In this document: one piece after another, positions 1 through 5,727 of the stretch
How positions within the stretch are numbered: position 1 is the first letter of the stretch
Layout: each line of letters starts with the position of its first letter
Assembly (NCBI GenBank): GCA_002429045.1
Contig: DIYM01000039.1
Location: 1-5,767, forward strand
Length of the DNA stretch: 5,767 nucleotides
Direction of reading: 5' to 3'
DNA from: Phycisphaerales bacterium UBA6054
GTDB taxonomy: Bacteria > Planctomycetota > Phycisphaerae > Phycisphaerales > UBA1924
Notes under the pieces: model-generated
What the model saw: only the letters and a program-made list of their open reading frames with translations
Databases searched by the model: none
What the model was told of the DNA's origin: nothing
Position numbers and translations under genes: made by a program

Positions 1-120
1 CCGGTGCGCGGCGACCGGTCGCCGCCGGAGGTGGAGATCCGCGGGCTCAAGCGCCGCGTCACGCTGAGATGGAACATCGACGACGAGGGCATGCCAGACC
101 CGACCGTCGAGTACCGGTAA
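1..120 (+). CDS. 3' end of an unidentified protein gene (partial)
   Basis: The frame is open from the first base and ends at TAA 118-120, giving the last 39 residues of a protein whose start lies outside the window. The tail is basic and polar, containing EVEIRGLKRRVTLRWNI and ending PDPTVEYR. The alternating pattern around VTLRWNI would suit a beta strand. No membrane segment or catalytic motif is visible and I do not recognise the family. Codons are strongly GC-biased at third positions, as in the other genes here, which supports real coding. The gene converges with infC across about 90 bases that contain a terminator hairpin. Confidence 0.6.
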   Translation, partial: PVRGDRSPPEVEIRGLKRRVTLRWNIDDEGMPDPTVEYR

Positions 121-146
121 GCCGGTCTTCCGTCCGCGCTGTGGAG

Positions 147-182
147 GAAAGAAAGCCCCGCGGCACACGCGTGACGCGGGGC
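147..182 (-). terminator. Intrinsic terminator of infC
   Basis: A perfect 8-bp GC stem (GCCCCGCG at 155-162, CGCGGGGC at 175-182) encloses a 12-base loop. Read on the minus strand, the stem is followed directly by TTTCTTTCC, a short interrupted T-tract. It begins about 30 bases after the infC stop codon. On the plus strand no T-run follows, so it is directional for infC, although the hairpin could also mark the end of the convergent gene that stops at 120. Confidence 0.75.
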
Positions 183-211
183 GAATCGGGCGTGTGCTGC
201 CGTGAGGGCGT

Positions 212-988
212 TCAGAGTTCGCCGAGCAGATCGGCGACCTCGTCGTCGACCGGGTTGCCGGCGCGATCGTCCTTGGGCCCGCGATGCTTGGTTTTCTTCT
301 TGCCGGCGTCCTGGTCGTCATGATCATCATCATGGACCTCGTCGTCGGCGGCGTTCTGCGCGGCGACCTCGGCCTCGAGTTTCTCGAGGTCCTCATCGGC
401 GTCCTTGCCCTCTTTCGCCAGCTGCGCCTTGATCGCATCGATCTTGGCTTTGTCGGGCGCGAGCACGAGCGTGATCGAGCGCCCCACGCCGCGGGGTGCC
501 ATCTCGATCTTGGCAACATCCGAGAGGTCCTGACACACCTGGATCAGACGCTCCTCGCCGAGTTGTTTGTGGGCCATCTCACGCCCGCGGAAGCGCTGGG
601 TGATCTGAACCTTGTGACCGGCCATCAAGAACCGGCGGGCCTGATTGACCCGGATGCTGACATCGTGCGGGTCGATCTTGATGGAGCGACCCAGCCGGAT
701 CTCTTTGAGTTCCTGGCCGGAGGATTTGCCCTTCTGGTCTCGCTTGGAAAGCTCGTACTTGTACTTGCCGTAGTCCATGATCTTGCACACGGGCGGGCGG
801 GCGTCGGGCGAGATCTCGACCAGGTCGAGACCCGCCTCCTGCGCCATCCGGAGCGCCTCTTGCGTATCGATCACGCCGACCTGCTCACCGTCGGCCCCGA
901 TCAGGCGGACCGGGGACAGTCGGATCATGTGGTTGATCCGCGTGCGTTGCACGGGACCTTGCATCCGGTAGAAAGCTCTGCGGGCGAT
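212..988 (-). CDS. infC: Translation initiation factor IF-3 with charged C-terminal extension, AUC start
   Basis: IF-3 binds the 30S subunit, blocks premature 50S joining and checks start codon and initiator tRNA. Counted from the AUC start, the product is 258 residues. The IF3-N domain runs from about residue 17 to 88 (RTRINHMIR; PPVCKIMDYGKYKYE), followed by a lysine-rich linker. The IF3-C domain covers about 90-178, with the family hallmark RFRGREMAH and ending ITLVLAP. The tail of about 78 residues after that is extra: E. coli IF-3 is 180 residues and ends just past the equivalent point. This tail is acidic and His-rich (DDEVHDDDHDDQ), then basic (GKKKTKH), then acidic. The first ATG (962-964) lacks a Shine-Dalgarno, whereas ATC at 986-988 has GAGGAG eight bases upstream. 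Rare AUU/AUC starts are a known autoregulatory feature of infC. rpmI-rplT, the usual downstream partners, are absent. Product very sure; start fairly sure. Confidence 0.95.
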   Translation of the reverse strand: MARRAFYRMQGPVQRTRINHMIRLSPVRLIGADGEQVGVIDTQEALRMAQEAGLDLVEISPDARPPVCKIMDYGKYKYELSKRDQKGKSSGQELKEIRLGRSIKIDPHDVSIRVNQARRFLMAGHKVQITQRFRGREMAHKQLGEERLIQVCQDLSDVAKIEMAPRGVGRSITLVLAPDKAKIDAIKAQLAKEGKDADEDLEKLEAEVAAQNAADDEVHDDDHDDQDAGKKKTKHRGPKDDRAGNPVDDEVADLLGEL

Positions 989-996
989 GTCTCTTA

Positions 997-1002
997 CTCC
1001 TC
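997..1002 (-). promoter_or_regulatory. Shine-Dalgarno that sets the infC AUC start
   Basis: On the minus strand GAGGAG is followed by an 8-base spacer (TAAGAGAC) and then ATC. No ATG, GTG or TTG codon lies in frame between this site and the ATG at 964, which is over 30 bases away and has no purine-rich site of its own. The spacing therefore selects AUC at 988 as initiator. Confidence 0.65.
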
Positions 1003-1029
1003 GACCCCAACCGGGGCGGTCAATATCCG

Positions 1030-1047
1030 GCCGGGCACACGCCCGGC
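1030..1047 (-). promoter_or_regulatory. Leader hairpin upstream of infC
   Basis: A perfect 7-bp GC-only stem (GCCGGGC, 4-base loop, GCCCGGC) lies in the untranslated leader, about 28 bases before the infC Shine-Dalgarno. No T-run follows on the minus strand, so it is not an obvious intrinsic terminator. It may structure the leader or serve regulation. The base pairing is seen directly; the role is inference. Confidence 0.45.
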
Positions 1048-1059
1048 ACTATCGGGGAT

Positions 1060-1091
1060 GAGCGGGGGTGCCGCTCGGTCAGATTGTATCA
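1060..1091 (-). promoter_or_regulatory. Extended -10 promoter for infC with 5'-terminal stem-loop
   Basis: On the minus strand TGATACAAT (1091-1083) matches an extended -10 (TGN plus TACAAT, five of six bases to consensus). There is no good -35 hexamer at the usual distance, as is typical for extended -10 promoters. Initiation about seven bases downstream would fall at G1076. That is exactly the first base of a perfect 6-bp stem, GAGCGG/CCGCTC (1076-1060), which would cap the transcript. The leader to the AUC start would then be about 88 nt. This would let infC be transcribed apart from the upstream kinase gene. Confidence 0.45.
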
Positions 1092-1171
1092 CGCGGGTGA
1101 ACCACGAGCGGCACGGAAATCGGGCCTGGCGGGCTCAGCGGGCGATGGGATGGGCGTCCGGGCCGGGGGGA

Positions 1172-2551
1172 TCATCCGGCCAGTCGGATCAGATGCAACG
1201 CCAGCGAGATCACCAGCACCACGACCACCACCAGGAAAGGAGGCCACGCGGCGTGGTCGGTCCACGACAGCCCGCCCTTGCCCGAGCGCGACTCGTCCTG
1301 CGGGATCTCGACAACCGCGGCCGCCTCCGCAGCCGCGAGTGAGGCCATGTCCTCGTCGGGCAGCACGTCCTTGTGGGCGATCGGGGGGGTCTCGTTGTTC
1401 TTCAGCGCGCGGAGATCCACCAGCACATCCGTGCAGTTCGGGTAGCGGTCCTTGACCCGCTTGGCCATCATCATCTCGATGACCTCGGAGATGCCGGCGC
1501 TCAGCTTCGGGTTCACATGATCCGGGGGGACCAGCTCGCTCTTGAGGTGCTTGTGCATCACCGCCGATGGGTTCTTGCCCTCGAACGGCACCGAGCCGGT
1601 CACCATGTGATAGAGCGTCGCACCGAGCGAGTAGATGTCCGCGGGCTTATCGATGTCCTTCTCCCCGCGGATCTGCTCGGGCGAGATGTAGTACGGGGTG
1701 CCGAACGCGCGTCCGGCCTCGGCCTCGGCCGCCTCCTTGTCCGAGATCGCCCGGGCCAGGCCCATGTCGGCGAGTTTGACGACCCCCTCTTTCGTGATCA
1801 TGATGTTTTTGGGCTTGACGTCCCGGTGGATCAGGCCGCGCGTGTGCGCGTGCTCGAGCGCCTCGGCGACCTGGATGACGATGTTGACCGCCTCTTCCTC
1901 GCTGTAGCGCTTGTGCTTGACGATGTCGTCGTGAACCGTCCGCCCCTCGACGTACTCCATCACGAAGTAATACAGATCGTTCTCGTTGCCGACATCGAAC
2001 GCCTGAACGATGTTCGGATGATTCAGTTGGGCGGCCGCCCGCCCCTCGGCGAAGAACCGCTCGATGAACTGCGGGTTCTGGCTGAACTTCTCGGGCAGCT
2101 TCTTGATCGCGACCATCCGGTCCAGCGAGATCTGCTTGGCCTTGTACACCGTGGCCATCGCGCCGGCGCCCAGCTTGCCCAGGATCTTGTACCCCGCGAT
2201 CTTGTGCCCGGATCGCTCCGCCTCGATCGCCTCGCGGAGACGCGCGATCTGGCGGCTCGTCACGTACTCCTTATCCACAAGCAGCTGCGCCAGCGACTGC
2301 GCAGACCTGTCCTGATCGGCCCGGCTCAGCGTCAGGCAGTGCTTGACCTCGTCGTTGGTCGCGAGCCCCTGGTCGATCACCAATCGCCCGATCAGGGTGT
2401 CCAGATTGGTCCCGCCCTTGGTCGCTTCGAGAATCGACTTCTCCGCCTCGGCAACACTCATCGGTTCCTGCTCATCCGAACCGCCGAACAACGCGGTGTC
2501 GTCCGGACGCAAGAGGTCGTCATCGTGGCGTGGGTCGCTCATTGTGCTCAT
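1172..2551 (-). CDS. Hanks-type serine/threonine protein kinase, C-terminal tail-anchored
   Basis: A 459-residue protein kinase. The N-terminal 45 residues are acidic and disordered-looking. Residues about 50-112 hold two similar helical units, each with an LIGRLVIDQGLAT / LAQLLVDKEYVTS pattern, resembling MshEN/GspE-type N-terminal domains. The kinase domain spans about 120-385: glycine loop LGAGAMATVY (127-136), ATP lysine in VAIKK (K150), alpha-C glutamate near E169, catalytic loop HRDVKPKN (242-249, D244), DMG in place of DFG (262-264), activation-loop end GTPYYISPEQ (284-293), and DIYSLGATLYHM. It therefore appears active. One hydrophobic segment (about 438-456) ends four residues before the C-terminus, so nearly everything is cytosolic. 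No PASTA or other external sensor is present. A GTG at 2596 would add 15 residues, but that stretch uses A/T-rich codons unlike the gene; ATG at 2551 or 2542 is preferred, and neither has a clear Shine-Dalgarno. infC follows on the same strand after 183 bases. Substrates cannot be inferred. Confidence 0.92.
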   Translation of the reverse strand: MSTMSDPRHDDDLLRPDDTALFGGSDEQEPMSVAEAEKSILEATKGGTNLDTLIGRLVIDQGLATNDEVKHCLTLSRADQDRSAQSLAQLLVDKEYVTSRQIARLREAIEAERSGHKIAGYKILGKLGAGAMATVYKAKQISLDRMVAIKKLPEKFSQNPQFIERFFAEGRAAAQLNHPNIVQAFDVGNENDLYYFVMEYVEGRTVHDDIVKHKRYSEEEAVNIVIQVAEALEHAHTRGLIHRDVKPKNIMITKEGVVKLADMGLARAISDKEAAEAEAGRAFGTPYYISPEQIRGEKDIDKPADIYSLGATLYHMVTGSVPFEGKNPSAVMHKHLKSELVPPDHVNPKLSAGISEVIEMMMAKRVKDRYPNCTDVLVDLRALKNNETPPIAHKDVLPDEDMASLAAAEAAAVVEIPQDESRSGKGGLSWTDHAAWPPFLVVVVVLVISLALHLIRLAG

Positions 2552-2609
2552 GGCTGTATCGGCAGAGAATCTTCGTGACTGCGGCTCAAATGACACGATC
2601 GCGTTGGGT

Positions 2610-2666
2610 ACCCGGGCAGGCCGGGCGGATCGGGTCGGGCGGCGGGTCCTTCCGAACCGCCCGGGT
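2610..2666. repeat. Wide inverted repeat in the divergent intergenic region
   Basis: ACCCGGGC (2610-2617) and GCCCGGGT (2659-2666) form a perfect 8-bp inverted repeat with 41 bases between the arms. Inside the right half, GGCGG and CCGCC (2641-2661) can form a smaller stem. It lies between the start of the kinase gene and the transporter. The surrounding DNA is very G-rich, so chance pairing is plausible and I assign no function. Confidence 0.3.
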
Positions 2667-2726
2667 GGCTATACGGCACGTTCTCCCGGTCGGATCTGGC
2701 TTCCCGACGCGAACCCCAAACCTCAC

Positions 2727-2742
2727 CCCATCGCACGATGGG
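2727..2742. promoter_or_regulatory. 16-bp palindrome, candidate operator between divergent genes
   Basis: CCCATCGCACGATGGG has two perfect 7-bp arms around a central CA. It lies about 90 bases before the transporter start and about 175 bases before the kinase start. A further CCCATC half-site occurs at 2777-2782. The size and symmetry fit a dimeric regulator site, but no regulator gene is in the window, so the role is inference. The rest of the 281-base intergenic region shows no convincing -35/-10 pair; TATACC at 2804-2809 is the only weak -10-like match for the transporter. Confidence 0.4.
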
Positions 2743-2832
2743 CACCGTGATTTCCAGAACCATGACCGACGAACGTCCCATCATGCCCCCGGAGGGTGCC
2801 CACTATACCCCCGGCCTACGGTTGCCGCACGC

Positions 2833-4863
2833 ATGCTTGTCACCGAATCCAGACCTCGGAATCTGAAATGGACCCACGCGGGCCCGTTGCTCTACGGAGA
2901 CTGGGGCACCTCACGCCTGTACGTCCTCGGGTTAGCATTTCTTTACACGGGGCACGCGAGCATCTTCTACCTCGCGGCGATCGGCCTGCTCATGCTGGCG
3001 GTGTCCTGGGCCTACACCCACATCTGCCGCTCGTTCCCCGACGGGGGCGGGGTGTACACCGCCGCCCGACAGCTGTCCCCGACGCTCTCGGTGATCGGCG
3101 CCACGCTGCTGCTTTCGGGGTACATCATGACTGCCGCGATCTCGGTGATCGAGGCGTTCCACTACCTCGGGACGCCCGAGCACCTCGTCGTGCCGCTCGG
3201 CGTGCTCGCGATCATCCTCATCGGTGGTGTCAACTGGCTCGGGGCCCGGTCCGCGGGGCGGTTCGCGCTGGTCGTCGCGTTCGCAGCCCTCGGTGTCTCT
3301 GCGACGATCGCCCTGCTCTCGATCCCGCAGTTCATCGACGGCGTGAACACCATCTCGCTCGACTACTTCCGCGAAACCCCGGCCACGCAGGTCTGGGTGA
3401 AGTTCACCAAGATCTGTCTGGCGTTGGCCGGGGTCGAAGCCGTCGCCAACATGACCGGGCTCATGAAGAAGCCGGTCGGACGCGAGTCCAAACGCACCAT
3501 CTGGCCCGTGAGCCTGGAAGTCGTCGGGCTGAACCTGTGGTTCGGGCTCGCGCTCGCGGGGCTCGGGTTCGTCGTCGCGGGCACGCCCATCCGCGACAGC
3601 CACGGCGCGGACTTTGTCAAGCTCGCCCAGGCCCGCGAGGCGCTCGTGGAACGGCTCCCCGGGGAGATCGCCGAACGCTACGACCCCCGCGCCGGGTTCG
3701 AGATCAGCGAGGCCGACCTCGCGCTGATCACAGACCCCGCGCTGACCGAACGCTACGCGGCGCTCAGGGAGTACGAGCACCAGGTGAGCGAGTACACGAA
3801 CGCCTCGATGCGGGTCATCGCCGAGGATTCTGCGACCGAAGCGTTCGGGGAGCAGATCGGGCCCGTCTTCGGCACGATCGCGGGGGTCACGTTCGGGCTG
3901 CTGCTGCTCAGCGCGACCAACACCGCGATCATGGCCATGGTCTCGGTGCTGTTCGCGATGGGGCAGGACCGCGAGCTGCCCACCCCGCTCACGAGACTGA
4001 ACTACTCGGGCGTCCCCTGGGTGGGCCTGATCGCATCGGTGATCATCCCGATCCTCGTGATCGTCGTGGAGCACGACGTCACCGTGCTCGCGTCGCTCTA
4101 CGTGCTCGGGGTGTGCGGCGCGATCACCGTCACGGTCCTTTCATCCGCGTACAACAAGGAACTCGAGATCCTGCGATGGCAACGCAACTGCCTCTGGGCG
4201 CTCGGGCTGTTCCTCCTCGCGATCACGCTGACCATCGGCGTGACGCAGCCGATCTCGACGGCCTTCTCGGGGGCGTTGATCGCGCTCGCGCTGACCTTCC
4301 GGACCGCGCTGAAGAGACGACGGGCGCCCAAGGAGATCCAGGCCCCCATCACGGGCTGGCTCTCGATGCTCCAAGCGGTCAAGATCGAGATCGATCCCGA
4401 CAAGCCGAAGATCATGCTCGCCGCCCGGGGGCGCTATCAGTCCGAGTACGCCGTCGACCTGGCCAAGCGGCGGGGCGCGACACTGTTCACGATCTTCGTC
4501 AGGCCCATCCGGGTGATGGACCCGGGCCCGGGCAAGCTCCCCGGCATCGAGACCGACGAGGGCGGGCAGGAGTCCCTCGGATCCACCGCGATGCTCGCCA
4601 AGGAAGCCGGGGTCCCCTACGTGCCGATCTATGTCACCTCGACCGGCATCGCCGACGAGATCCTCGACCACACCGTGACGTATGCCTGCGACACGCTGAT
4701 CATGGGCAAGTCGAACCGCTCGGTGTTCAGCCGCAAGCTGGAGGGCGACGTGGTCGCTCGGGTCCAGAGCGATCTGCCCGAGGGCGTGACACTGATCACA
4801 CGATCGGCCGAGACCCCGCACGCGAGCGTGCCGGCGGGCGCCGATCGCGGGATGGGCGCATGA
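2833..4863 (+). CDS. KimA-like APC-superfamily transporter with C-terminal USP-like domain (putative K+ symporter)
   Basis: A 676-residue inner-membrane transporter. Residues 1-490 hold about 12 hydrophobic segments of the APC fold. From memory it aligns with Bacillus KimA, a K+/H+ symporter: FPDGGGVY (68-75), the TM6 motif GVEAVAN (200-206), LSATNT (359-364), and LYVLGV (422-427). KimA's K+ site residues D36, Y43, T121, S125, E233 and Y377 match D23, Y30, T100, S104, E202 and Y423; KimA T230 is A199 here. Residues about 525-657 form a USP-like alpha/beta domain (KIMLAARG; LIMGKSNRS), but the G-2X-G nucleotide motif is incomplete. A hydrophilic insert of about 70 residues lies within 252-345, before the segment starting GTIAGVTFG, probably outside the cell. 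ATG 2833 begins just before the conserved LKWTHAGPLLYGDWGTSR region; no Shine-Dalgarno is evident (GGAGGG at 2791 is too far). An amino-acid permease is the alternative. The family is sure; potassium as substrate is moderate. Confidence 0.88.
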   Translation: MLVTESRPRNLKWTHAGPLLYGDWGTSRLYVLGLAFLYTGHASIFYLAAIGLLMLAVSWAYTHICRSFPDGGGVYTAARQLSPTLSVIGATLLLSGYIMTAAISVIEAFHYLGTPEHLVVPLGVLAIILIGGVNWLGARSAGRFALVVAFAALGVSATIALLSIPQFIDGVNTISLDYFRETPATQVWVKFTKICLALAGVEAVANMTGLMKKPVGRESKRTIWPVSLEVVGLNLWFGLALAGLGFVVAGTPIRDSHGADFVKLAQAREALVERLPGEIAERYDPRAGFEISEADLALITDPALTERYAALREYEHQVSEYTNASMRVIAEDSATEAFGEQIGPVFGTIAGVTFGLLLLSATNTAIMAMVSVLFAMGQDRELPTPLTRLNYSGVPWVGLIASVIIPILVIVVEHDVTVLASLYVLGVCGAITVTVLSSAYNKELEILRWQRNCLWALGLFLLAITLTIGVTQPISTAFSGALIALALTFRTALKRRRAPKEIQAPITGWLSMLQAVKIEIDPDKPKIMLAARGRYQSEYAVDLAKRRGATLFTIFVRPIRVMDPGPGKLPGIETDEGGQESLGSTAMLAKEAGVPYVPIYVTSTGIADEILDHTVTYACDTLIMGKSNRSVFSRKLEGDVVARVQSDLPEGVTLITRSAETPHASVPAGADRGMGA

Positions 4864-4889
4864 CCCGGTCGATCATGCGATCCCGCGAT
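4844..4889 (+). terminator. Long hairpin straddling the transporter stop codon
   Basis: ATCGCGGGAT (4844-4853) pairs perfectly with ATCCCGCGAT (4880-4889), and inside it CGCAT (4857-4861) pairs with ATGCG (4875-4879), leaving only a GGG bulge (4854-4856). The loop is 13 bases and can itself form a 3-bp GAC/GTC helix. The TGA stop (4861-4863) is inside the structure. There is no T-run after it, so it may be a non-canonical terminator, a 3'-end stabiliser or another RNA element. The pairing is seen; the function is inferred. Confidence 0.45.
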
Positions 4890-4987
4890 GCCGCAGAACC
4901 GCGCGCGGCGTCGGTGCGAATACCCTGACAGCCTCTGCCTCCGCTGGCACGCGGAAGCGGCAAGAGAAAGCACAGGGAGACTCTGAC

Positions 4988-5680
4988 ATGCAATCGATCT
5001 GTTTCACCGCCGTCTTGGCGTGCGCTATCGCCGCGCCCTCTCGGAACACACTCGCACAAGCCTTCAGCATCGACTTCGGATTCCAATCCGGGGTTCCCGC
5101 GATCGACTTCGCCGGGGCATCCACGCCCGACGCACCCCAAGCGGGCACCTGGCTCATTCCCACCACGGACGGCAACGTGATCGACTTCAACGGCCTCCTG
5201 GACATCAGCTTCTCGCCCACCGATGTCCACCTGCGATCCGACCGCGCCCTGAACTGGATCAGCAACCCGGGCATCGGTGGTGACCCGGATGTGGTCGGGC
5301 TGGTCGCGGACGGTATCGCGCTGGGCGGGGCCAGCCTCCGAGGGAGCGGCCCGGTCACGCTCACGCTCGACGGCATGACCAACGGCGAGTACGAGATCAT
5401 CACCTACACGGCGCCGTTTCTCGACCTCTCGGCCCGGGTCAGCGTCACCATCAACGGCCAGACCCAGGTCGGAGGCGGCGAGTTTCCGAGCCTGTTCTTC
5501 GTCGAGGGCGTCACGCATACCCGGCACACCGTCATTGTCGACGACAGCCTCCTGACCATGCGGTACGAGACCGTCTCCGGGCAAGGGGTGATCAACGGCT
5601 TCCAGATCATCCCGGTGCCGACACCCGGAACGCTGCTGGCCGTGTCGACGCTGGGGATCTTCGGGCACAGGCGTCGCTGA
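4988..5680 (+). CDS. Secreted PEP-CTERM-type sorted protein
   Basis: A 230-residue exported protein. A hydrophobic N-terminus is followed by ALA-type processing site AQA (23-25), so the mature protein would begin near FSIDFGFQSG. VLAC (9-12) weakly resembles a lipobox, but there are no positive charges before it. The body (26-205) is rich in Gly, Asp, Thr and beta-strand patterns with no cysteine, fitting a secreted beta-sandwich domain. The C-terminus is a PEP-CTERM variant: PTPG at 211-214 instead of PEP, a short hydrophobic stretch (LLAVSTLGIFG), then HRRR. Such tails are recognised by an exosortase and removed at the membrane; no exosortase gene is in view. The start is fixed by AGGGAG at 4974-4979, eight bases before ATG. 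It sits 124 bases after the transporter, beyond the hairpin, so is probably a separate transcription unit. Its molecular function is unknown. Confidence 0.85.
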   Translation: MQSICFTAVLACAIAAPSRNTLAQAFSIDFGFQSGVPAIDFAGASTPDAPQAGTWLIPTTDGNVIDFNGLLDISFSPTDVHLRSDRALNWISNPGIGGDPDVVGLVADGIALGGASLRGSGPVTLTLDGMTNGEYEIITYTAPFLDLSARVSVTINGQTQVGGGEFPSLFFVEGVTHTRHTVIVDDSLLTMRYETVSGQGVINGFQIIPVPTPGTLLAVSTLGIFGHRRR

Positions 5681-5683
5681 TCG

Positions 5684-5712
5684 GACCCGGGGCGGCGAGC
5701 CGAGAGCGGGTC
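5684..5712 (+). terminator. Possible terminator hairpin after the PEP-CTERM gene
   Basis: GACCCG (5684-5689) pairs with CGGGTC (5707-5712), and within it CGGC pairs with GCCG around a GA loop. It starts three bases after the stop codon. The following bases (TCCTAAAG) contain no T-run, so it would be a weak or non-canonical terminator. Confidence 0.35.
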
Positions 5713-5715
5713 TCC

Positions 5716-5721
5716 TAAAGT
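5716..5721 (+). promoter_or_regulatory. Possible -10 element for a leaderless transcript
   Basis: TAAAGT ends six bases before the ATG at 5728, so transcription would begin at or next to the A of the start codon. No Shine-Dalgarno of normal strength and spacing is present (only GGCGG directly abutting the ATG). No good -35 hexamer is seen at the usual distance. Inference from spacing only. Confidence 0.25.
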
Positions 5722-5727
5722 CGGCGG

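Noticed and set aside
284..1342. Long plus-strand open frame opposite infC
   Set aside because: It runs antisense to a clearly recognisable IF-3 gene and across its leader; its protein is low in family-like motifs. Long antisense frames are expected at this GC content.
1373..2578. Long plus-strand open frame opposite the kinase
   Set aside because: The opposite strand encodes a complete set of kinase motifs. This frame is rich in Arg, Leu and Val from mirrored GC-rich codons and shows no domain.
2530..2832. N-terminal extension of the transporter upstream of 2833
   Set aside because: It would overlap the divergent kinase start and add about 100 low-complexity residues before the conserved family N-terminus.
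2796..4928. 710-codon frame overlapping the transporter on the same strand
   Set aside because: It gives an Arg/His/Ala/Gly-rich product with no hydrophobic segments, typical of a shifted frame; the transporter frame carries conserved APC motifs throughout.
4860..4928. 22-codon frame beginning at an ATGA overlap with the transporter stop
   Set aside because: Too short, no recognisable product, lies inside the hairpin and has no Shine-Dalgarno of its own.
4941..4960. CCGCT/AGCGG inverted repeat upstream of the PEP-CTERM gene
   Set aside because: Only five base pairs with a 10-base loop, common by chance at this GC content.
5012..5023. Lipobox-like VLAC in the PEP-CTERM protein
   Set aside because: There is no positively charged n-region before it and a good AQA signal peptidase I site follows, so a conventional secreted protein is more likely.
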